A stretch of DNA of 64,000 nucleotides. Source: Bdellovibrio sp. CG22_combo_CG10-13_8_21_14_all_39_27 (lineage in GTDB: Bacteria > Bdellovibrionota > Bacteriovoracia > Bacteriovoracales > Bacteriovoracaceae). The notes beneath the pieces are model-generated. The model did no database searches. It was not told the DNA's origin and saw nothing but the letters and a program-made list of their open reading frames with translations. Below are positions 8,601-15,917 of this stretch, one piece after another. Numbering within the stretch: position 1 is the first letter of the stretch; every line of letters begins with the position of its first letter. The position numbers and the translations under genes were made by a program. Where the stretch lies: contig PCTW01000061.1 of NCBI GenBank assembly GCA_002786715.1, forward strand, positions 241,641 through 305,640. Reading direction: 5' to 3'.

Positions 8601-11600
8601 ATGATTAAATATTTATTCGGATTCTTGGCCTATATTTCTTTAAATTTGAATTTCGTTTACGCATGTAATTCACAAGAATTGATATCATTATCAAGCAGTA
8701 TAAATAAAGAGCTTGAACCCCCCTTTAAAGTTGTCTTAGAAAAGAATTCGAAAGGCTTGGTTGGTACTGTCATAGGCTATAAGAGTCCACTTTTTAAGCC
8801 TCAGAAAGGCCATATTGAAAAAGTCATGTCAAAATTTGGGACAAAAGAAGGGGATGGCTGGGTTCTTTCGATAAGCTGCTCAAAGAATTTTATGCAATCT
8901 CCAGTTAATCGAATGCGTATATGCGGTGAACCCATTAGGAGGAATAGCTTCGGAGAATTTGTAAGAAAAGAAAGCTCACAAATAAAAGATGATTCTCAAT
9001 GGATGATTGAGATTCAAGAACCTACAAAAAAAAATCAATCACAAATAAAGCTTTTTCGCGATTTTAAAGAAATAAAAAAACAAAAAATCCTAAATGAAAT
9101 AAGTTGGCAAATTCAAGGTGGAAAAAAAGGAAAAGGCACTCTCGCAAAATGGGGAAGTAATGAACACCCACAAGGGATAATTGCCTGGTATAAAGATAAA
9201 GCAGATCATTTTATTGAACTTGCATCAGATAATTTAATAAGTGAAAAGAGTGATAAATTGCTCAACTTAGGCCAAATAGGTGGGCTACCTCAGAGTAATG
9301 GAGGATTGAATCCAAATTTACCAAGAAAGCTACCAATGCCAGGCCGTTTGAATGATATCGACTTTAATTTAAATCATTCCATAAATACAAATGAAAGTCT
9401 TGAAATTGCTAAATGTTTAGGAAAAGCTGGCGCGATAACGGCCATGAAAGAAGAAGTGATTGGACCTGAGGTCATTGATCATCCCTATAAAGAAAATCTT
9501 TTAAAGTTACAAGTCTATGAGCTGATTGAACGTGGGGAATATGATACGCTGTTAAAAAAAATAATTGCTGAAAAAGTAGAGCTTACGTCAATGAGTGTCG
9601 CTAGTCTCATTGAAAAGCTACCAAGTGCTCAAATTGAAAATATCTTAAAATTTTCTCAACATAAAACCCATCAGAACTATCTTGATTCACAAAGCTTTTA
9701 TATTCCAGGTGAGAATAGGAAAAATGAAAAGAATAGAATTTTAAATGAAATTAGTAATTCATGTAATAACAAAGAAACTTTTATTTATAGTTACCCTAAA
9801 CTCGACATTGAAAATCCAGATATGGATTATGTCATTTTGAGGAGTCTATATAAGAGTAAGGATGAGTATGCGAAAGAACTTTTAAAGAAATTTGAATCGA
9901 CTATAACTGAAAGTAAAAAAATATTTCAAGCGTCATTTAAGAAGTTTTCAAGTCAGCAAGTTAAAATGAAAGAATTGGAAAAATATTTAAATCAGTCATC
10001 AAACTTAGAAGACTATATTGTATGTCGGGTAATGCTTAAAGAATATCCTAGCTATGCTGGAAATGAAAAGTTATGGCCATCGAATTTGGATCACGAAGGA
10101 TGTGAAAAGATTAAATTATCCTATGAATCTGCAGTTACTCAATTAAGTGGATTAAATAGAGACATTAGAAAAAGTTATGATAAGTATCAATCTTCACTCT
10201 CTCATTATTTCAGCCTGTTGAAGGTAAAGAATAATACTTCGGGGCTACCTCCTTTAGATGAGATTTCATCAGAACTTAAATATCATTTAAAAGAATTTGG
10301 TGAATTAATTATTGAGAATAAAGATGACTTTAATAAAGCAGTTGATGCACTGTTTAGTTCTTATGAACCTTCTCAATTTGCGAATCTTCTCGCAATGACC
10401 AAAAAGACTCAATCGAATCTATTAACTTCAAGTTTGAAGCAAAAAGAAAAGCAAGAATCAGCGCGAGTTAATTCTTTGAAAAAATATTTGGATGTTGTGA
10501 ATTCGGTTCCGATTGCTGAAATTGAACTTGAAGGCGCAAAAAATGGTAATAAAGCCTTTTTGGGTGATTTTGGAAGACTCTTTGAAAAAATTGGCAAGAA
10601 GATAGAAGCTGAAATAAGAAGAGTTCGGGATCGAATCAAAAATGATGGAATCTTTAAAGAATTAGAGCATCAATTTAAAGGAGCCATTGATTTAGTTGGA
10701 GATTGGTCTGTTGACATCGTAGAAGGGACATTTTGTCCAAAAACTAAGATTGGTAGTGGTTGGTGTATAGAAACTGGAGACAAGGGAGTTTCCTGCAAAT
10801 ATTCTCAGGCAGGTGATGGTTCTTACTCTTGCGAAATAATCGATCGTTCAGGACGCGGCTCGGGGCCTGGACGACAAGTTAAGAAAATGGATTGGAGTGC
10901 TGCTCTTGCTTGGCTTAGAAAAAACGAGATGCAAGATTTTTTAAAAAATATGAGCTCCCAAATGTCGCTCAATCTGCAGAGAGCGATGTTTAATTCACCA
11001 GAGCAAAGAGAACAATTTCAGCGAATACTAGCCTATAACCAACAGGACATTTTAGATTTAACTCAGAATGGAACAAAAATACCTGAAGACCCCTATGAAA
11101 GAAGCATTCTTCTTGAAAGAATTAATTCTTCAAATCAAATTCTTGGTTTCCTAGAAGGAGTGGGGAATGGAAGTTTTAATAGTATCAAAGATTCTACTTT
11201 AGGTTTGATTCACTTTGCTTCAAATCTTCAGAATACTGCTGCAGGAATCAGTGCAATTATAAATATGATTTATGATCAAGGATTTGAACAATTTGGCTCT
11301 GCTCTCTATGCAACGATTGGAGAGCATTACAATGACTTTCTCCAAGCCTCGCCTGAGGGCAAAGGAGAAATCGTTGGGTATGCGATGACTGAGGTCTTAA
11401 CTCTTATTTATGGTGGGGCCATTGGCAAGACCGCCTTAGAAGCTATCAAAGTGGCTAGCGCAGGAACTAAGGGAGCGCTTTTATTTGAGAAAATTGCTGT
11501 TTCCTCTGGAAAGTTAGGGTTAAAGCTCAAGGAGGAGATCGTTAATTTTGCGAACTTTACGGAGAGAGTATGGAAAAATGAAGTTGGTGGGATTGGCAAA

Positions 11601-11960
11601 GTTGAAGGTCTGATTGATTCGGTTCAAAATGGTGTAGTCAAACTTGATAAATATTCAGTTAATACTCCAAATAAACTTGATGATCTTAGAAAAGTTGTAG
11701 ATACAGGTCCTCTAAGCAAGACCAAGTACTCACCGAAAGTGGAAGAGCAAATGCGACTCGGCGATTATCACGCATTCCCAAAAGAAGTTGATAATTGGGC
11801 AGGAGTTGGTAAGAAATCTCCATTAATTGGGGGCGATGGCATAACAAGGACTAAAATTGAATTATCTGGAGGATATAATGGTAAAGAGGGACACTTTGAG
11901 TGGATTATCGAAGCAGATAACGTAACTGTTCGACATAGACTTTTTGTACCAAAACAATGA
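8601..11960 (+). CDS. polymorphic-toxin-like exported protein
   Basis: 1119 residues with a signal peptide (MIKYLFGFLAYISLNLNFVYA). Residues ~30-690 are Lys/Glu/Ser-rich and mostly helical. A Cys-bearing beta segment follows at ~700-760. A hydrophobic pretoxin-like region at ~880-965 (GEIVGYAMTEVLTLIYGGAI) resembles the region before variable C-terminal toxin domains. The last ~85 residues form a compact tip with GGDGITRTKIEL, KEGHFEWIIE and VRHRLFVP, a pattern I associate with nuclease-type tips, though I cannot name the domain. An immunity-like gene starts 13 bases after the stop. The DNA is more A-rich than the housekeeping part of the window. Route to the target is unknown; no T6SS, CdiB or Rhs features are present. 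Confidence 0.65.
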   Translation: MIKYLFGFLAYISLNLNFVYACNSQELISLSSSINKELEPPFKVVLEKNSKGLVGTVIGYKSPLFKPQKGHIEKVMSKFGTKEGDGWVLSISCSKNFMQSPVNRMRICGEPIRRNSFGEFVRKESSQIKDDSQWMIEIQEPTKKNQSQIKLFRDFKEIKKQKILNEISWQIQGGKKGKGTLAKWGSNEHPQGIIAWYKDKADHFIELASDNLISEKSDKLLNLGQIGGLPQSNGGLNPNLPRKLPMPGRLNDIDFNLNHSINTNESLEIAKCLGKAGAITAMKEEVIGPEVIDHPYKENLLKLQVYELIERGEYDTLLKKIIAEKVELTSMSVASLIEKLPSAQIENILKFSQHKTHQNYLDSQSFYIPGENRKNEKNRILNEISNSCNNKETFIYSYPKLDIENPDMDYVILRSLYKSKDEYAKELLKKFESTITESKKIFQASFKKFSSQQVKMKELEKYLNQSSNLEDYIVCRVMLKEYPSYAGNEKLWPSNLDHEGCEKIKLSYESAVTQLSGLNRDIRKSYDKYQSSLSHYFSLLKVKNNTSGLPPLDEISSELKYHLKEFGELIIENKDDFNKAVDALFSSYEPSQFANLLAMTKKTQSNLLTSSLKQKEKQESARVNSLKKYLDVVNSVPIAEIELEGAKNGNKAFLGDFGRLFEKIGKKIEAEIRRVRDRIKNDGIFKELEHQFKGAIDLVGDWSVDIVEGTFCPKTKIGSGWCIETGDKGVSCKYSQAGDGSYSCEIIDRSGRGSGPGRQVKKMDWSAALAWLRKNEMQDFLKNMSSQMSLNLQRAMFNSPEQREQFQRILAYNQQDILDLTQNGTKIPEDPYERSILLERINSSNQILGFLEGVGNGSFNSIKDSTLGLIHFASNLQNTAAGISAIINMIYDQGFEQFGSALYATIGEHYNDFLQASPEGKGEIVGYAMTEVLTLIYGGAIGKTALEAIKVASAGTKGALLFEKIAVSSGKLGLKLKEEIVNFANFTERVWKNEVGGIGKVEGLIDSVQNGVVKLDKYSVNTPNKLDDLRKVVDTGPLSKTKYSPKVEEQMRLGDYHAFPKEVDNWAGVGKKSPLIGGDGITRTKIELSGGYNGKEGHFEWIIEADNVTVRHRLFVPKQ

Positions 11961-11972
11961 TAGGTGGTTAAT

Positions 11973-12320
11973 ATGGAAAAGAAGATACCTGATAAATATC
12001 AACAGGAATTGCTTGAGTTGAACATGCCAGGAGTCGAAGGCAAAGCATGGAGCAAAGAACTCTTGTTAAAATTTCTTGATGATAACTCTAGCAAAGACTT
12101 TGCCATAGTAGGTGGAGATGTTATTGAAATAGATGAAAATGGAAAAATGAAGTATACCTATGACAATTGGGGAATTGATGGTCGAAATATTGGTGAATCG
12201 TTTCATGAATATTCTGGTAGATGTGCTGTACTAACACGTGAATACATTTTGAACTATCCTGCTAAAGAAAATACCCGATTTGTTCCAGTGATGAGCAGTG
12301 AGGTCACGACAGGAATGTAG
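11973..12320 (+). CDS. Imm40-like immunity protein
   Basis: 115 residues from the ATG at 11973, which has AGGTGG six bases upstream. The core KDFAIVGGDVIEIDENGKMK followed by YTYDNWGID resembles the Imm40 family of immunity proteins, in which a GGDV motif precedes a short beta hairpin and a YDNW motif. No signal peptide, as expected for an immunity protein that meets its toxin in the cytoplasm. The position directly behind the toxin tip is the standard arrangement for a cognate pair. The family call is from memory of the motif. Confidence 0.65.
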   Translation: MEKKIPDKYQQELLELNMPGVEGKAWSKELLLKFLDDNSSKDFAIVGGDVIEIDENGKMKYTYDNWGIDGRNIGESFHEYSGRCAVLTREYILNYPAKENTRFVPVMSSEVTTGM

Positions 12321-12337
12321 TGATTTTAGTGGTATGA

Positions 12338-12451
12338 ATACTCCTGGCCGGTCATGAGTCCTTAATTTCTGGAAGGAATGGTCATCTCAAAGTCGAGTCT
12401 ATTTGGGATGGCAACAAGCTAATTACAGTAAAGCTAAAAGGAGGTCTCTAA
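12338..12451 (+). pseudogene. remnant of a toxin C-terminal tip
   Basis: An open stretch of 37 codons with no start codon ends at TAA 12449. It reads GHESLISGRNGHLKVES then IWDGNKLITVKLKGGL. A short beta-rich end placed directly before an immunity-like gene with a strong Shine-Dalgarno fits an orphan toxin tip, as left by recombination at polymorphic-toxin loci. It is too short to identify the toxin. Confidence 0.4.
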
Positions 12452-12453
12452 GA

Positions 12454-12951
12454 ATGTCTAATTTTCCTATAATAAAATTTTTTGAAAGAGATATTTGAAA
12501 TAAGCGACTGAGTAATTATAAGTCGAAATTACTTTTAGAGTCCGGAAGTGAAAATTTAATTTCATTTGCAATTATTGAAACTCCTCATGTCGCAATAGGA
12601 ATTTCGTATGAGGAAGATAGTGTCTATCCTAAAGTTAAGTCTCTAGATAGTGTGAATGAGTGTTTCATTGGTGTAGATAATCGACTATTTATAGTTAATA
12701 CCGTAGAAATGAAAGTAATTTCTGAAATTGATTTACAATCTTTTTTTGTGGATGTTGTAGAATTAGCGAACAAAGGAATTATTGTAATCGAAGAAATTGG
12801 TGTTGGTCTTTACGAGTCGACTGGTGGACGCATATGGTTTACTCCGACAGATCTTATTGAAAATTACTTGGTCGAAAACGATACGATAATAGTAACTACC
12901 GATACTGGAAAGATTAAACTTTCAATATTAACGGGGAAAGAGTTGATTTGA
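12454..12951 (+). pseudogene. immunity-like gene broken by an in-frame TGA
   Basis: The ATG at 12454 follows AAAAGGAGG at ideal spacing and starts a frame of 165 coding positions interrupted only by TGA at 12496-12498 (codon 15). The frame is otherwise open to the stop at 12949. The only ATG after the TGA is at 12652 with no Shine-Dalgarno, so the full frame was probably the gene. The product would be soluble and beta-rich (repeated ISF, IVNT, IIVTTD strands), typical of immunity proteins. A TGG-to-TGA change or a sequencing error would both explain it. Confidence 0.6.
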
Positions 12952-12971
12952 TGCTTTATCTCTGCTTTATC

Positions 12972-13018
12972 TCCTGGATCAAATCGTTTAAGCATTGTTT
13001 AAACGAATTCATCCAGGA
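12972..13018. repeat. palindromic cassette-boundary repeat, copy B
   Basis: A 47-bp near-palindrome. The left arm TCCTGGATCAAATCGTTTAA pairs with the right arm TTAAACGAATTCATCCAGGA with two mismatches around a 7-base centre (GCATTGT). The 13 bases that follow (GAGAATGGTTTA and one more) are the same as after copy C, but here they give ATG-GTT-TAA, an aborted reading frame. The arm end supplies the Shine-Dalgarno AGGAGA. Confidence 0.9.
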
Positions 13019-13031
13019 GAGAATGGTTTAA

Positions 13032-13160
13032 AGAGACAGTCTAAGAAGTGGGCAGAGTCTGGGTGTTGCTCGAGATGCACAAACAGGAGTAGTAAAAAAC
13101 ATTATGAAAATGAATAACTTTAGCCCTGGAAGACTATGTTACAAGGTACTAATATACTAA
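13032..13160 (+). pseudogene. possible degenerate cassette content
   Basis: An open frame directly after the aborted ATG-GTT-TAA of copy B reads SLRSGQSLGVARDAQTGVV and ends after about 40 codons. It has no start codon or Shine-Dalgarno of its own. It may be the remains of a toxin tip or cassette gene; this is a weak call from position only. Confidence 0.2.
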
Positions 13161-13188
13161 GATATGAATTATTACCATAGGAACGACG

Positions 13189-13407
13189 ATGACTTGTATT
13201 AGAATAACAGAATTGATTGAACTATTAAATCAAAATGGGATCTCAGGTATGGATGATTTTTCAATCGTGTTTGTTGACAAAAAAGAGCATCAAGAAAAAT
13301 ATGAAGAGACAAGAGATTTTCGAATTGCAGATGGTACTACGTTAAATATAGATCTTGATAAAAATGAAAATGTTTTATCCATAGAAATTATCAAGTTTAC
13401 TAAATAG
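13189..13407 (+). CDS. small cassette protein, immunity-like
   Basis: 72 residues, with AGGAACGACG before the ATG. It is acidic, with no signal peptide or membrane segment. The C-terminus LNIDLDKNENVLSIEII looks like the paired strands of DUF2283-type small proteins. It fills the interval between repeat copies B and C, so it belongs to the array. The assignment as an immunity protein rests on position. Confidence 0.55.
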   Translation: MTCIRITELIELLNQNGISGMDDFSIVFVDKKEHQEKYEETRDFRIADGTTLNIDLDKNENVLSIEIIKFTK

Positions 13408-13422
13408 ACGAAAAACGGTGTA

Positions 13423-13469
13423 TCCTGGATCAAATCGTGGAAGTAGTGTTTAAACGAATTCATCCAGGA
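13423..13469. repeat. palindromic cassette-boundary repeat, copy C, with embedded RBS
   Basis: The 47-bp sequence matches copy B at all but a few bases near the centre (GTGGAAGTAGTG). Its right end (CATCCAGGA) runs into GAGAATGGTTTA, so AGGAGA becomes the Shine-Dalgarno and ATG 13474 the start codon of the next gene. Identity with copy B continues through this start codon and ends right after GTTTA. Confidence 0.9.
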
Positions 13470-13473
13470 GAGA

Positions 13474-13836
13474 ATGGTTTACTCCACTCTAGATGAGGTA
13501 TTAGTGCACAAAAATGACTATATAGAAAAAGTTAGGTTGGAATTACGAGAATTTGCAATGAAGCTTCTCAATGATGATATTTATTTTATTGAGGGGATTA
13601 GGGAGATAAAAGATAGATTAGACGTAGTTTCACTCGATGATGAGGATTGCAATTTATTTCGAGCAATTGATTCTGACACTGATGATGTACCAGTAGGAGC
13701 TTCTAGAAGCTTGTGGAACAAAGAAGCTTTACAGAAAATTGATGATAAAATTTATAACTACATAACTTCTGTTAAGCCTCAAGTTAAGGTTGTCTGTAAG
13801 AAAATTATAAAGGAAATTGACGAGTCTTTGTTATAG
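13474..13836 (+). CDS. DUF2489-like immunity-array protein
   Basis: 120 residues, soluble and helical. The motif FRAIDSDTDDVPVGASRSLW followed by NKEAL resembles a family seen beside polymorphic toxins (F-AIDSETD--P-G---W), which I associate with DUF2489. The ATG is part of the conserved right flank of repeat copy C and uses its AGGAGA as Shine-Dalgarno, so expression of this cassette depends on the repeat. It ends 62 bases before copy D. Confidence 0.65.
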   Translation: MVYSTLDEVLVHKNDYIEKVRLELREFAMKLLNDDIYFIEGIREIKDRLDVVSLDDEDCNLFRAIDSDTDDVPVGASRSLWNKEALQKIDDKIYNYITSVKPQVKVVCKKIIKEIDESLL

Positions 13837-13898
13837 CTAATTACATCGATATAAAAATGTTTACGATAGAAGATGAGAAAAAAGTATCCAAAAAAGTA

Positions 13899-13945
13899 TC
13901 CTGGATCAAATCGTTGAAGCAGTGTTTAAACGGATTCGTCCAGGT
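13899..13945. repeat. palindromic cassette-boundary repeat, copy D
   Basis: Same left arm TCCTGGATCAAATCGTTGAA and centre GTGTTTAAAC; the right arm has G for A twice (CGGATTCGTCCAGGT). A short duplication AAAAAGTATCC lies just before it (13883-13902). The minus-strand gene of the next cassette reads into this copy and takes its stop codon (13926-13928) and last seven residues from it. Confidence 0.88.
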
Positions 13946-14288
13946 GAGTTTTGTTGCTTCTAAATTTTTCAGTATAATACAAAAGAAGAAGTGAAACGAG
14001 CATCGAGATAAAGAAATAGGCAAAGATCGTGTAATTTTCAATTTTAAATGACTCATAGGCCATAATTGAATAGAAAAAGTTTTGAATTGATATTGTGAAC
14101 CATAATAACTTCAGAAGAATGGGGTTTCTTTTATGTCTCGTTAGAATAATAAAAAAGAGCAGGAACAGGGGAAAGATAAAGAACGAAAAATTGAGAAATG
14201 AAGATAAGTTCATGGATGAAGCTTTGAGGCTGAAAGAAATGAGGAACGCCACTGAAAATGGAATTAAAAGAGACTTAACTTTTTTCAT
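13926..14288 (-). CDS. small membrane protein in an inverted cassette
   Basis: 120 residues from ATG 14288 with three or four hydrophobic spans (LLIPFSVAFLISFSL, FSFFIFPLFLLFFIIL, the region around LLWFTISIQNFFYSI, and FAYFFISMLVSLLLLYY). It runs opposite to the other array genes. Its Shine-Dalgarno (AGGAA, seven bases before the ATG) is the inverted arm of repeat copy E, and its C-terminus THLDESV is encoded by copy D. The gene thus fills one cassette in inverted orientation. Membrane immunity proteins are known for pore-forming toxins; that role here is inference. Confidence 0.6.
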   Translation of the reverse strand: MKKVKSLLIPFSVAFLISFSLKASSMNLSSFLNFSFFIFPLFLLFFIILTRHKRNPILLKLLWFTISIQNFFYSIMAYESFKIENYTIFAYFFISMLVSLLLLYYTEKFRSNKTHLDESV

Positions 14289-14295
14289 ACATATT

Positions 14296-14313
14296 TCCTG
14301 GATCAAATCGTTG
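14296..14313. repeat. palindromic cassette-boundary repeat, copy E (half)
   Basis: Only the left arm TCCTGGATCAAATCGTTG remains; the sequence then changes to unrelated DNA that carries the end of the gene at 14319. It marks the right edge of the array. In reverse it supplies AGGA to the minus-strand membrane protein gene. Confidence 0.75.
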
Positions 14314-14318
14314 GGAAT

Positions 14319-14597
14319 CTATTTTGAACCACCGCCACTTTTAATTGAGGCAATTTGAACGAGCTCGGATTCCGAGACGTTTCTGAGAATTTTCATTCCC
14401 ACTCTCAAATCATGTTCTTTTAAAAGTTGTTTTGGAACTAGTAACTCCGAGTTGGATTTTTCCATTTTCAGGACAACTGACTTATTGTTCACTTTTGTGA
14501 TTGTCCCATCAATGTACCATTCGCCATGTGCCGCTCGCGCGATGAGGGGAAAGATCAGGATGATTACTTTTGCAATTTTTTGAGCGCTTCTAAACAT
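14319..14597 (-). CDS. small exported protein with beta-barrel-like core
   Basis: 92 residues from ATG 14597, chosen because CAGGAG lies nine bases upstream and a signal peptide follows (MFRSAQKIAKVIILIFPLIA). The mature part (WYIDGTITKVNNKSVVLKME) looks like a small OB- or SH3-like beta protein. Its start overlaps the end of the upstream gene by 34 bases. Third gene of a three-gene operon of tiny exported proteins. Unknown function. Confidence 0.65.
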   Translation of the reverse strand: MFRSAQKIAKVIILIFPLIARAAHGEWYIDGTITKVNNKSVVLKMEKSNSELLVPKQLLKEHDLRVGMKILRNVSESELVQIASIKSGGGSK

Positions 14598-14767
14598 TGA
14601 GGATACTCCTGACATTGGTCTTTTAGGGCACATGCGATTAATTCACCTTGGTCATCAACAACCATGCAGAATTTTTCGTTCTTAGTTTCAAAAAGGCGAG
14701 GGTAGGTTTCCTCTGCATAAGTAAGTGATGATGAGAGGGTAAGCAGGGCCAGTAGAAGGACTTTCAC
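14564..14767 (-). CDS. small exported Cys protein
   Basis: 67 residues with a GTG start. The GTGA overlaps the stop of the upstream gene, and AAGGAG lies seven bases before it. Signal peptide MKVLLLALLTLSSSLTYA. The mature part is ~49 residues with four Cys (KFCMVV, IACALKDQCQEYPQC), so probably two disulfides. Not recognised. Confidence 0.65.
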   Translation of the reverse strand: MKVLLLALLTLSSSLTYAEETYPRLFETKNEKFCMVVDDQGELIACALKDQCQEYPQCLEALKKLQK

Positions 14768-15069
14768 TTTGTTACTCCTTCGCTGTTGTCTATTGGTTTC
14801 TGAGTATTCTCTAGGGTGCTCATTTTTAAGCTTAGAAAGGTGACATTTTTATCGTTTAAGCACGCTGTGGCGCTGGGGCACTTGCCTTCCGAATTCTCTA
14901 GGCAAGCGACAGAATTAAAGGCTTCAACGCCATATAATTGGCATTTAACCTCTGCATAGCAAAGCTTTGAATAGCTCGACTTTATGACTTTTGGATTTTT
15001 AAGATAGCTGCAATTGGGAGACATCGCTGCAAATAATTGAGAAACAAACAATATTATGATCATATTCAT
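14764..15069 (-). CDS. small exported Cys-rich protein
   Basis: 101 residues with a short signal peptide (MNMIIILFVSQLFAAMS) and six Cys in the mature part (NCSYL, KLCYAEVKCQLYG, VACLEN, KCPSATACL). First gene of the operon of three small exported proteins, divergent from the HTH gene at 15120 by only 50 bases. Its stop overlaps the next start by four bases. Not recognised. Confidence 0.65.
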   Translation of the reverse strand: MNMIIILFVSQLFAAMSPNCSYLKNPKVIKSSYSKLCYAEVKCQLYGVEAFNSVACLENSEGKCPSATACLNDKNVTFLSLKMSTLENTQKPIDNSEGVTK

Positions 15070-15119
15070 ATCAACATTTTCACAAAAATGGACGAAGAGC
15101 GTAAGAAGGAAAAATATAC

Positions 15120-15917
15120 ATGAGCAAGACCGAGCAATATGATCAGACTAAGCTGGAGCTTATTAAGCTCTACATTAGTGCGGTGATTGAAAAAAAAGAC
15201 GAAAGGTATTCGGAACTTTCGATTGAGGAGCTTGCGCATAAAATTGGCCTCTCTAGAACGGGTTTTTATAATATTCAGAAACACAGTGTCTCTGATAACG
15301 TCTGCCATAAAATGGCCCTTATGCTTTTTCACGAAGGGACTTGGTTAACAGCTTCGGAAAAAGGCGTCGTCACTAAATACTTGAACTCAGCTGGGTTTAA
15401 TATTGGCCCAAGTTCAGCTAATCCACAGCATGGACTTAATTGGTATCTTGAGCGTTTTACTAATACTGAAGCTATTTTAGAGCTCTATATTTTTCTCTTT
15501 TCAGAGTACGGACTTGCTGATGAATCTGTATTATCAATTGACCAGCAAGATATTTTAAAAGAGATGATTTCATTAGGTTTTGTTGAATTGAATCTCCTTG
15601 GTAACTATAAATTTAAAAAAGAGTTCGGAGAGCAATTTGAACTTCGAAACTCCTATAACAAATCTCTTTGGAATATTGCTTTTGGCTACGCCGAATACTA
15701 CAAAAAAGATCAGAGAATGGTTCAAAACTTTATCAATAGTGATGAAATTAAAATAGAGTTTATAGATGAAGCTAAGAAAATCTATAATGATTTTCAAAAC
15801 AAAATGAATAAGCTCATCGAAAAAACTCGCGGAAGTGCCAAAAAAGATCGCGAGCTTATTCTTTGGGGCGCTCTTTTTACAACCATGAATGGAAAATACA
15901 ACTCCAATCAAGATTAA
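15120..15917 (+). CDS. HTH transcriptional regulator
   Basis: 265 residues. The N-terminal segment LSIEELAHKIGLSRTGFYNI is a helix-turn-helix, with a helical effector region of ~200 residues after it. AAGGAAAAA precedes the ATG. It is divergent from the small exported proteins and overlaps the end of the convergent gene at 15914 by four bases. The layout (N-terminal HTH plus long helical part) resembles the second regulator at 19311; the two flank the three-gene operon at 15914-19024, so one or both may control it. Confidence 0.7.
   Translation: MSKTEQYDQTKLELIKLYISAVIEKKDERYSELSIEELAHKIGLSRTGFYNIQKHSVSDNVCHKMALMLFHEGTWLTASEKGVVTKYLNSAGFNIGPSSANPQHGLNWYLERFTNTEAILELYIFLFSEYGLADESVLSIDQQDILKEMISLGFVELNLLGNYKFKKEFGEQFELRNSYNKSLWNIAFGYAEYYKKDQRMVQNFINSDEIKIEFIDEAKKIYNDFQNKMNKLIEKTRGSAKKDRELILWGALFTTMNGKYNSNQD

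Noticed and set aside
12972-14313. CRISPR array
   Set aside because: Only four copies, with intervals of ~350-430 bases that contain genes; repeats are diverged and no cas gene is present.
12972-14313. Classical integron attC sites
   Set aside because: The GTTRRRY core is not found in the repeat (GTTTAAAC has T at the fourth base), and no tyrosine integrase is in the window.
14095-14358. Plus-strand frame of 87 codons
   Set aside because: It is antisense to the membrane protein gene, lacks a Shine-Dalgarno and has a composition typical of a shadow frame.
15573-15911. Minus-strand 112-codon frame opposite the HTH gene
   Set aside because: The HTH frame has a Shine-Dalgarno and a recognisable domain; the opposite frame has neither.
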